Origin: JALYIM01 sp040003205
GTDB lineage: Bacteria > Acidobacteriota > Terriglobia > Terriglobales > Acidobacteriaceae
NCBI GenBank assembly: GCA_040003205.1
Contig: JBDUDA010000118.1
Location: 1-9,254 of the forward strand
Reading direction: 5' to 3'
DNA: 9,254 bases
The first letter of the stretch is position 1. Every line of letters begins with the position of its first letter. A program made the position numbers and the translations under genes. Of this stretch, positions 1 through 5,622 are shown piece after piece. Below the pieces are notes generated by a model that saw only the letters and a list, made by a program, of their open reading frames with translations, ran no database searches and had not been told where the DNA came from.

Positions 1-342
1 GGAATCATCAATTCTACCCCGGTGGCAGTCCCCAAAGTTTCCACCCCTCAGCGCGTTCGCGTCTCACAGGGCGTGACGCAGGGCTTGGTGCTCCACAAAG
101 TACAGCCACCGTATCCACCACTTGCGCGTCAGGCCCGCATCCAAGGGTCGGTGACTTTGCAAGCTGAAATCAGCAAAGACGGGTCGATTCAAAACCTGCG
201 GTTGATAAGCGGGCATCCAATGCTGGCACCATCCGCAATCGAAGCGGTAAAGCAGTGGAAGTACAAACCGTACATTCTGAATGGCGAACCAGTGGAAGTG
301 GAAACGACGATCACCGTGAATTTCACGCTGGCTGGCGGTTAA
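1..342 (+). CDS. tonB: TonB family protein, C-terminal part (5' end outside window)
   Basis: This is the C-terminal end of a TonB-type energy transducer. The reading frame is open to the left edge, so the GTG at 22 is probably not the real start. The visible 113 residues begin with a Ser/Thr/Pro-containing linker. A complete TonB C-terminal domain follows: the YPPLAR motif, then GSVTLQAEISKDGSI, a GHPML turn, AIEAVKQWKYKP and a last beta strand ending VNFTL. In the family this domain is periplasmic and contacts the TonB box of outer-membrane receptors, passing on energy from ExbB/ExbD. The N-terminal membrane anchor must lie upstream of the window. exbB starts 60 nt downstream, so the two are probably in one operon. 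The family call is firm. Which receptor it serves cannot be seen. Confidence 0.9.
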   Translation, partial: GIINSTPVAVPKVSTPQRVRVSQGVTQGLVLHKVQPPYPPLARQARIQGSVTLQAEISKDGSIQNLRLISGHPMLAPSAIEAVKQWKYKPYILNGEPVEVETTITVNFTLAGG

Positions 343-402
343 TGCAATTGAGCTTTAGATTCACCAGTTCCGAAACCCAGTTCTGAAGAGGAGAAGCAAC
401 TC

Positions 403-1164
403 ATGTTCGTAGCCAATTTAGCAGCACACACGCTTACCCACGCTTCCGTCGCGGCAGCCTGGTTCTTTCAAGGGGAGCAGACAGCCCAGTGGGACGCACT
501 CTCCCTATGGCATCAAATGGGAATCGTGGCCAAGTTAGTGGTCGCCATTCTTTTCATCATGTCCGGCTGGTCAATCGGCGTCATGGTCGACCGCTGGATG
601 GCGTTCAACGCAGCCCGTAAGCAGTCGCGCGCATTCGCGCCCGCCGTAGCGGGTGCTCTTCGCGATGGCAAAATCGACGAGGCAATCAAGGTAGCGGAAC
701 GTAACAAAAAGAGCCACCTGGCGAAAGTAGTTACAGCAGGGTTGCTGGAATTCCGCGCTCATCAAGAGAGTGGAGAGATTCCGGGCGAAACCATCGAAGC
801 CTCCAAGCGCGCTCTGGAGCGCACCGAGGCCATCGTCCATGCTGAACTGAAGCGCGGACTTAGCGGTCTGGCCACCATCGGTTCCACGGCGCCGTTCGTC
901 GGCCTGTTCGGGACCGTCATGGGCATCTTGAACGCTTTCCGTGAAATCGCCACCCAGAAGCAAACTGGACTAGGCGCTGTCGCCGGCGGTATTTCTGAAG
1001 CGCTGGTTACGACCGCGCTCGGGTTGCTGGTCGCGATTCCCGCCGTCATGATGTTCAACTACCTGACCAGTCGAGTGGAAGCTTTCGACGTGGAAATGGA
1101 TAACTCCTCCAGCGAGCTGGTGGACTATTTCCTGAAGCGTCGCGGAGCAGTTCGCCGGCCCTAA
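403..1164 (+). CDS. exbB: ExbB/TolQ/MotA-family proton channel protein
   Basis: Inner-membrane channel subunit of the TonB-ExbB-ExbD motor, 253 aa. Three membrane segments are visible at about residues 41-62, 153-177 and 197-221, with a cytoplasmic helical region between the first two. This is the usual ExbB layout. The second segment holds GSTAPFVGLFGTVMGI (160-175). The third holds ISEALVTTALGLLVAIPAV (197-215). By eye, Thr162 and Thr204 match the pore-lining threonines of E. coli ExbB. The ATG at 403 has a strong purine-rich ribosome site (GAAGAGGAGAAG at 385-396). The gene follows tonB and precedes two exbD genes. TolQ is the main alternative, but the TonB neighbour favours ExbB. Confidence 0.93.
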   Translation: MFVANLAAHTLTHASVAAAWFFQGEQTAQWDALSLWHQMGIVAKLVVAILFIMSGWSIGVMVDRWMAFNAARKQSRAFAPAVAGALRDGKIDEAIKVAERNKKSHLAKVVTAGLLEFRAHQESGEIPGETIEASKRALERTEAIVHAELKRGLSGLATIGSTAPFVGLFGTVMGILNAFREIATQKQTGLGAVAGGISEALVTTALGLLVAIPAVMMFNYLTSRVEAFDVEMDNSSSELVDYFLKRRGAVRRP

Positions 1165-1206
1165 GCGTCGTTCACGGCTAAGAATCGCACTACATGAGTT
1201 GCGCGA

Positions 1207-1242
1207 GATCCGGCCCCACGAGTTAGCCTCTGGAGCCGGATC
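1207..1242 (+). repeat. Inverted repeat / hairpin between exbB and the first exbD
   Basis: GATCCGGC at 1207-1214 is the exact reverse complement of 1235-1242. Inside it, after a 1x1 mismatch, CCA (1216-1218) pairs with TGG (1231-1233). After a bulged C at 1219, GAG (1220-1222) pairs with CTC (1228-1230), leaving a five-base loop. This makes about 14 base pairs. There is no T tract after the stem, so it is not a simple intrinsic terminator. It lies in a 138-nt gap inside an otherwise tight operon and may influence mRNA processing or the exbB:exbD ratio. That role is inference. Confidence 0.5.
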
Positions 1243-1285
1243 CATCACGCAGTGCTGAGCTGGCGCCGCAGAGAAGCGGAGTGCC

Positions 1286-1292
1286 GGAGAGG
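1286..1292 (+). promoter_or_regulatory. Ribosome binding site that fixes the start of the first exbD
   Basis: GGAGAGG lies 10 nt before the ATG at 1303. It decides in favour of that ATG over the GTG at 1252, which would add 17 Arg-rich residues (RRREAECRRGK) unlike any ExbD N-terminus. Confidence 0.7.
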
Positions 1293-1302
1293 TAAAACAA
1301 TT

Positions 1303-1779
1303 ATGGCTATTTCAGTAAGAAATGAAGGGGCGAAGGTCAACTCCAACATCAACGTTACTCCGATGGTGGACGTGATGCTGGTGTTGCTGATCATCTTCAT
1401 GGTGATCACCCCGATGTTGCAGCACGGCGTAAGCGTCGATCTGGCGAAGGTGAATAATCCGGAAAATATGCCGGACGCCGACAAAGAAGATGCCCTTCTG
1501 GTAGCGGTGATGCGGGATGGCAGCGTTTTCTTCGGCAACGACAAGCTTCCCGTGGACCAGCTGACCGCCAAGGTTAAAGACAAGCTGGTCGGTAAACAGT
1601 CCAAAATAGTTTTCGTAAAGGCCGATGCGCGCGCCAAGTTTGGTGCTGTCGTGGGCGTGGTGGATAACGTCCGCTCGGCGGGCGTGGATCAGTTGGGGCT
1701 TTTGACGGAGCAGCGGAAGGAACCACCGCCACCGGGAACGCCACCCACAAAGGCGCCGGGAGCACCCGGCGGTCAATAA
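1303..1779 (+). CDS. exbD: ExbD/TolR-family biopolymer transport protein (first copy)
   Basis: ExbD subunit of the proton-driven TonB motor, 158 aa from the ATG at 1303. A short cytoplasmic N-terminus leads into NINVTPMVDVMLVLLIIFMV, one transmembrane helix at about residues 15-38. Asp23 is the family's essential proton-carrying aspartate. The periplasmic domain follows, ending in a VVDNVRSAGVDQLGLLTE segment typical of ExbD/TolR. The last 22 residues form an unusual Pro/Gly-rich tail (EPPPPGTPPTKAPGAPGG). It sits between exbB and a second, divergent exbD that starts 37 nt downstream. TolR is the alternative call, disfavoured by the TonB neighbour. Confidence 0.92.
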   Translation: MAISVRNEGAKVNSNINVTPMVDVMLVLLIIFMVITPMLQHGVSVDLAKVNNPENMPDADKEDALLVAVMRDGSVFFGNDKLPVDQLTAKVKDKLVGKQSKIVFVKADARAKFGAVVGVVDNVRSAGVDQLGLLTEQRKEPPPPGTPPTKAPGAPGGQ

Positions 1780-1816
1780 CTTGGTAGTCGGATTCCTGAG
1801 ATAAAGGGAGATTTAT

Positions 1817-2257
1817 ATGTCAATGTCACTCGGCGCCGGCGGGGGCCAAAATGCAGATATCAACGTCACACCGCTGATTGACGTGCTGCTGGTGCTGCTA
1901 ATCATCTTTATGGTGATAACACCCCTAACGCCCAAAGGTTTAGACGCACTCGTACCTCAGCCTCCACCTCCCAATCAGCCTAAAACTACTACTCCAGACC
2001 GCACGATCGTCGTGCAGTTGATTGACAAAGGAGCGGGCAACGATCCGGGTGTAAAGATCAATAACGAAGACGCAACCTGGGACAACCTACAGGAACGCCT
2101 CACCGACATCTTTAAGACACGCGCTGAAAAAGTGATGTTCGTCAAGGGCGACGACAACGTGCCTTTCGCAAACGTTGCCAACGTCATTGACCTGGCGCAC
2201 GCCGCCGGAGTCGACAAGGTTGGGCTCATTACCGCGAAGATCGAAGCGGGCCAATAG
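1817..2257 (+). CDS. exbD: ExbD/TolR-family biopolymer transport protein (second copy)
   Basis: A second ExbD subunit, 146 aa. It has the same design: DINVTPLIDVLLVLLIIFMV spans the membrane at about residues 14-36 with Asp22 as the conserved protonatable residue. A Pro-rich stretch (PQPPPPNQPKTTTP) comes next, then the periplasmic domain ending NVIDLAHAAGVDKVGLITAKI. The ATG at 1817 has AAAGGGAG at 1803-1810. Identity with the first copy is high in the membrane segment and low elsewhere, so this is not a recent duplication. The two copies may form a mixed ExbD dimer, or one may serve a different transducer. Both ideas are inference. Confidence 0.92.
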   Translation: MSMSLGAGGGQNADINVTPLIDVLLVLLIIFMVITPLTPKGLDALVPQPPPPNQPKTTTPDRTIVVQLIDKGAGNDPGVKINNEDATWDNLQERLTDIFKTRAEKVMFVKGDDNVPFANVANVIDLAHAAGVDKVGLITAKIEAGQ

Positions 2258-2264
2258 AAATTCA

Positions 2265-2364
2265 GGCACGGGGCGCTGATAAAGGATTTATTGCTGTCGG
2301 GCATCGGTGTAGTATGTTGGGTGCTCAGAAATCCTCGGTCAACGACCCGTGCCAACGATTTTTT
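2265..2364 (+). terminator. Long imperfect hairpin with trailing T tract: candidate terminator, attenuator or old palindromic repeat
   Basis: The arms 2265-2289 and 2329-2353 pair in one register. GGCACGGG pairs with CCCGTGCC (8 bp), CG with CG, TGA with TCA, and AGGATTT with AAATCCT (7 bp), plus one T-G pair. That gives 21 of 25 positions. The 39-nt centre has a further possible stem (2301-2305 with 2320-2324). Six T (2359-2364) follow five bases after the stem. The element fills most of the 146-nt gap between the second exbD and the TPR lipoprotein gene. It could end or attenuate transcription from the exb operon. The long apical loop and the offset T tract are not typical of a simple terminator, so the class is uncertain even though the pairing is clear. 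Confidence 0.45.
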
Positions 2365-2403
2365 GCGTAGCGCGGACCTCTAGTAAGGGAGATTGAAAAG
2401 GCG

Positions 2404-3219
2404 ATGAAACGAACCGCACAACTGCTGGCAGTGCTGGCCGCCGGTCTGGCGCTATTCTCCGCCACGGGCTGCAACAAACTCAAAGCCCGGGACCAGTTGA
2501 ATAAGGGAGTAGGGGCCTACAAAAGCGCCAAGTACGAAGAAGCGATCGGTCATTTTCAGCAGGCAGTGGAACTTGATCCGACTCTGGAAAACGCTCGCCT
2601 TTATCTGGCTACAGCCTACGCGCAACAGTTCATTCCAGGAGTGGATGCTCCCGACAACAATCGTTTTGCGGAACAAGCAGTTGAACAATATAAGGCCGTC
2701 TTGGAGAAGGATCCCAAAAGCGTGAACAGCGTGAAGGGAATCGCTTACCTCTACCTGCAACAGAAAAAATTTGACGACGCCAAAGCTTTTTATCGCAAAG
2801 CGCTGGAAATCGATCCCAATGATCCGGAACCCTACTATTCTATCGGCGTGATTGACTGGACTCAGAGCTATCAACCCCGCATGGAAGAACGCGCCAAAAT
2901 AGGTCTTAAGCCGGAAGAACCTCTGAAAGACAAGAAGGTTTGCGCGGCCCTGAAGGCGAAAGCGTGGGATCCCATTAATGATGGGCTCGAACAACTGAAC
3001 AAGGCTCTTCAGATACGTCCGGACTACGACGATGCCATGGCGTACATGAACCTTTTGTATCGCGAAAAAGCGGACGTCGAGTGCGACGATCTCCCCACTC
3101 GTACGGCGGACTTGAAGACTGCGGACGACTGGGTCAACAAGACGATGGCCACGAAAAAGGCAAAAGCCGAGAAGCAGCCGGCCTCGAACGGCGTGAGTAT
3201 GGAACAGCCGAAGCAGTAG
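2404..3219 (+). CDS. TPR-repeat lipoprotein
   Basis: A 271-aa exported lipoprotein. The N-terminus MKRTAQLLAVLAAGLALFSATGC is a signal peptide with a lipobox (ATGC), predicting lipidation at Cys23. The mature protein has tetratricopeptide repeats. The clearest are at about residues 30-63 (ending AVELDPTLENA), 88-105 and 107-140 (ending ALEIDPNDPEP), with a further one at about 190-222 (ending ALQIRPDYDDA). The end is Lys-rich and polar. TPR units bind proteins, and no enzyme motif is visible. The ATG at 2404 has AAGGGAG at 2385-2391 and a closer AAAAGG. It follows the exb genes in the same direction and precedes a strong terminator, so it may be the last gene of that operon. A role in the TonB system, or as an envelope scaffold, is only inferred from position. 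Confidence 0.85.
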   Translation: MKRTAQLLAVLAAGLALFSATGCNKLKARDQLNKGVGAYKSAKYEEAIGHFQQAVELDPTLENARLYLATAYAQQFIPGVDAPDNNRFAEQAVEQYKAVLEKDPKSVNSVKGIAYLYLQQKKFDDAKAFYRKALEIDPNDPEPYYSIGVIDWTQSYQPRMEERAKIGLKPEEPLKDKKVCAALKAKAWDPINDGLEQLNKALQIRPDYDDAMAYMNLLYREKADVECDDLPTRTADLKTADDWVNKTMATKKAKAEKQPASNGVSMEQPKQ

Positions 3220-3266
3220 CCTCGGCCAGATTCGCTCATTTATCAATCGCCGGATTGTCAGTCTGG

Positions 3267-3300
3267 AAAACCTCTTTCGCGTTGCGAAGGGGGTTTTTGT
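3267..3300 (+). terminator. Intrinsic (Rho-independent) terminator
   Basis: CCTCTTTCGC (3271-3280) pairs with GCGAAGGGGG (3284-3293) through 10 bp, including two G-T pairs, around a three-base loop. Four A lie before the stem and a run of five T (3294-3298) follows it, extending the stem as in classic terminators. It lies 48 nt after the stop codon of the TPR lipoprotein gene and before accC, so it separates the exb/TPR unit from the carboxylase genes. Confidence 0.85.
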
Positions 3301-3380
3301 TTGTGAGGTATGGCATCAGTCCTCCGCCGCTTGGAAAATGCATTCGGCGTTCTCATCGTTGCCGATCGTACTCCTGAGCT

Positions 3381-4937
3381 ATGTTTAAGAAAATTCTTGT
3401 TGCCAACCGGGGCGAGATCGCAGTGCGCGTCATGCGGGCATGCCGCGAGCTGGGGATTGCTTCGGTCGCAGTTTATTCAGACGTTGACCGTTCATCTCTG
3501 CATGTTTTGCAGGCGGATGAAGCCTATCCCATCGGCTTGGCGAATGCCGCTGACTCTTACTTGAACATTCCAAAAATCCTTGCGGTAGCAAGGCGCAGCG
3601 GGGCTGACGCTATCCATCCTGGTTATGGCTTTCTTTCCGAAAACCCCAGGTTCGCCCAGGCATGCGTCGAGGACAAAGTAAAGTTCATCGGTCCGTCGCC
3701 ATCTTCGATGGAAATGATGGGGTCCAAAACGCGGGCACGCGCGGAAATGAAGAGAGCCGGCGTGCCTATGGTGCCTGGAACCTGGAGGGGGGCCACTTCT
3801 TTGACCGAAGCTTCGGAGGAGGCGGCTCGCATTGGGTATCCGGTGATGTTGAAGGCAGCGGCGGGCGGCGGAGGCAAGGGAATGCGACTCGTCCACACAG
3901 AAGAAGAGTTGGCGTCGGCTCTGCAATCCGCGCAAAGCGAAGCCCAGCGCTCTTTCGGAGACAGCGAAGTCTATATAGAAAAGGCAATTCTTAATCCGCG
4001 ACACATCGAAATGCAGATCCTCGCCGACGAGCATGGCAACACGGTTTACCTGGGGGAGCGCGAGTGCTCGATTCAGCGCAGGCATCAGAAGGTGCTGGAG
4101 GAGTCGCCCTCTCCTGTGGTGGATGAAGAGATGCGAAGGCGGATGGGCGAAGTCGCGGTCTTAGCGGCCAAAGCGGCGAATTATGCGAATGCGGGCACGA
4201 TTGAGTTTCTGGTGGACGGGAAGAAGAATTTTTATTTCCTTGAAATGAACACGCGGCTTCAGGTGGAACATCCAGTGACCGAACTCGTAACCGGACTCGA
4301 TCTCGTGCATTTGCAAATAAATATTGCAGCAGGAGAAAAGCTGCCCTTTTCCCAGCAGGATATAAAACTTCGCGGGCACGCAATCGAGTGCCGGCTTTAT
4401 GCGGAAGACCCGGACAACCAGTACATGCCCAGTCCGGGGAAGGTGACACTGTTGCGCGAACCTGCGGGCCCGGGCATTCGCATAGATGCCGGAATTTATG
4501 AAGGCTGGAGCGTGCCGGTTGACTACGATCCGCTATTGGCCAAGCTGATTGGGTACGGAAGCGACCGCGCGATGGCGACCGCGCGAATCTCGCGTGCGCT
4601 GGATGAATATCTGGTCGGCGGCATCAAGACAAATCTCCCGCTCTTTCGCAGGATTGTAAGTGATCAAAAATTTATCGCGGGAGACTTGCACACCGGCTAC
4701 CTGGACGGCCTGCTCTCTCGCACTAAATCAGCTAAAAACGGTGACCTACAGGATGCCGGTCCCGAGGTCGCCGCTATCGGCGCCGCGCTGTTCGCAGCTC
4801 ACGATACTGAGCCGCCGCTCGATGTTCCCGGCTCGGCCGTGGCATCGGACAGAAAGCCATCCGCGAGAAGTGGCGACGGTTCAAGTCGAATTCAGTCAGG
4901 CTGGAAACGCGCCGCTCGATCTGAATCGCTCCGGTAA
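3381..4937 (+). CDS. accC: Biotin carboxylase subunit of acetyl-/acyl-CoA carboxylase
   Basis: Catalyses ATP- and bicarbonate-dependent carboxylation of biotin on a carrier protein, in the cytoplasm. The protein has 518 aa. The N-terminal domain starts MFKKILVANRGEIAVRV. The ATP-grasp domain has the glycine-rich loop AAAGGGGKGM (159-168), then RRHQKVLEE (233-241) with Lys237. EMNTRLQVEHPVTE (288-301) contributes Glu288, Asn290 and Arg292, and Arg338 lies in HAIECRL. These match the ATP, biotin and bicarbonate site residues of E. coli AccC. The C-terminal domain ends near residue 445. A further 70 or so residues form a low-complexity tail closing with SGWKRAARSESLR, which I recall as usual for acyl-CoA carboxylases of this lineage, so it is not a frameshift. 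The start is fixed by the conserved N-terminus although the ribosome site is weak. The biotin carrier gene follows 22 nt later. Confidence 0.95.
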   Translation: MFKKILVANRGEIAVRVMRACRELGIASVAVYSDVDRSSLHVLQADEAYPIGLANAADSYLNIPKILAVARRSGADAIHPGYGFLSENPRFAQACVEDKVKFIGPSPSSMEMMGSKTRARAEMKRAGVPMVPGTWRGATSLTEASEEAARIGYPVMLKAAAGGGGKGMRLVHTEEELASALQSAQSEAQRSFGDSEVYIEKAILNPRHIEMQILADEHGNTVYLGERECSIQRRHQKVLEESPSPVVDEEMRRRMGEVAVLAAKAANYANAGTIEFLVDGKKNFYFLEMNTRLQVEHPVTELVTGLDLVHLQINIAAGEKLPFSQQDIKLRGHAIECRLYAEDPDNQYMPSPGKVTLLREPAGPGIRIDAGIYEGWSVPVDYDPLLAKLIGYGSDRAMATARISRALDEYLVGGIKTNLPLFRRIVSDQKFIAGDLHTGYLDGLLSRTKSAKNGDLQDAGPEVAAIGAALFAAHDTEPPLDVPGSAVASDRKPSARSGDGSSRIQSGWKRAARSESLR

Positions 4938-4959
4938 TTTTTTTAAATTTAGAAGTTCT

Positions 4960-5472
4960 ATGATTTACGAAGTCAAGGTCGCAGCGAAGAACTATCGGCT
5001 GGAACTTAAGCCAGCAGATACCGACCGCTCCTCGGCCAGATGGCTTTGCCTGGTCGAAGGACGTGAGATTCAGATTGACGTTGCGCGGATTGATGACAGC
5101 ACACTCTCGCTGCTGATCGCCGGCGTTTCTTACACCGTCCATCGGGACAGCAGTGCGCAGGGAATTCGCATCTGGATCGGTAAAACCGGCTGGGATGTCG
5201 AACTCCAGGACCCACGCTCGTGGCGTGGCCGGAGGAAGCTCCTTGATCAAGAAACCGGCCCGACTAAATTATTCGCCTCTATGCCCGGGAAAGTGGTCAG
5301 GGTTCTGGTTCGAGAAGGCGACGAAGTTAGAGCGGGAGACGGAGTCTTGGTTGTTGAAGCGATGAAGATGCAGAACGAGATTAAAGCTCCAAGAACGGGC
5401 GTGGCACGTCAAATTCTTGTCACTGAAGGCACGAACGTGAATGCCGGAGACGTCCTGGCGATCATCGAATAG
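4960..5472 (+). CDS. Biotin carboxyl carrier protein with BT-like N-terminal domain
   Basis: Carries the biotin that AccC carboxylates and passes it to a carboxyltransferase. It has 170 aa from the ATG at 4960. Residues 1-85 form a beta-rich region (EVKVAAKNYRLEL, LLIAGVSYTV, GWDVELQDPR) that resembles the BT linker domain of propionyl/methylcrotonyl-type carboxylases more than the Pro/Ala-rich N-terminus of fatty-acid-synthesis AccB. Residues 103-170 form a biotinyl/lipoyl domain with the biotin site EAMKM, Lys136. The same frame is open back to 4660 within accC, but that extension is out of frame with accC and has no family character, so the ATG just after the accC stop was chosen. The ribosome site is weak (AGAAG, 4951-4955) in an AT-rich gap. 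No carboxyltransferase is in the window, so the substrate (acetyl-, propionyl- or other CoA) stays open. The stop codon lies inside the adjacent palindrome. Confidence 0.9.
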   Translation: MIYEVKVAAKNYRLELKPADTDRSSARWLCLVEGREIQIDVARIDDSTLSLLIAGVSYTVHRDSSAQGIRIWIGKTGWDVELQDPRSWRGRRKLLDQETGPTKLFASMPGKVVRVLVREGDEVRAGDGVLVVEAMKMQNEIKAPRTGVARQILVTEGTNVNAGDVLAIIE

Positions 5473-5597
5473 GGATACTTCGACTCCTTCGCCGTTCACT
5501 ACGTGAATGGCTCACTCGCTCAGCATGACAATAGTGTCATCCTGAGCGAAAAGACTTATTCGCTCGCGAATGAGTCTTGCAGTCGAAGGATCCCTAT
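5469..5597. repeat. Nested palindromic element (REP/MITE-like) able to form a four-way junction
   Basis: The outer arms 5469-5485 and 5581-5597 are 17-bp inverted repeats with one mismatch. Three hairpins lie between them. The first is 5491-5499 with 5503-5511 (9 bp, one G-T pair, loop TAC). The second is 5516-5530 with 5535-5549 (15 bp, one mismatch, loop ATAG). The third is 5551-5563 with 5566-5578 (13 bp, one mismatch, two-base loop). Together they give a cloverleaf-like fold in DNA or RNA. The central arm TGTCATCCTGAGCG and the outer arm GTCGAAGGATC are sequences I recall as dispersed repeats in Acidobacteriota and other genomes. This is memory, not a search. The element fills the gap between two convergent genes and could stop transcription from both sides. 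Confidence 0.8.
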
Positions 5598-5622
5598 ACT
5601 CTATACAGGATGTCTGAAATCA

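Noticed and set aside
22..24. GTG as the start of the TonB gene
   Set aside because: The frame is open to the window edge and a TonB needs an N-terminal membrane anchor, so the gene is cut by the window.
1252..1302. GTG start adding 17 residues to the first ExbD
   Set aside because: The added residues are Arg-rich and unlike ExbD. The ATG at 1303 has a good ribosome site.
2291..2318. Possible promoter TTGCTG - 16 nt - TATGTT upstream of the TPR gene
   Set aside because: It matches only three and four of six consensus bases and lies inside the hairpin, which makes it too weak to call.
2452..3246. 264-aa open frame on the - strand opposite the TPR lipoprotein gene
   Set aside because: It is antisense to a gene with a signal peptide, lipobox and TPR repeats. 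It has no recognisable domain and arises from codon composition.
3302..3380. Promoter of accC, for example TTGGAA with CATCGT 17 nt later
   Set aside because: A promoter is expected after the terminator, but the best match is poor at -10, so no site is assigned.
4720..4937. Possible frameshift at the end of accC, since the protein is about 70 aa longer than E. coli AccC
   Set aside because: The tail ends in a WKRAARSESLR-type motif that fits related acyl-CoA carboxylases, and the next gene starts cleanly after it. There is no sign of a broken frame.
4660..4959. In-frame N-terminal extension of the biotin carrier gene overlapping the end of accC
   Set aside because: It runs in a different frame under accC coding sequence and has no family-like character. 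The ATG at 4960, just after the accC stop, begins the recognisable MIYEVKV domain.
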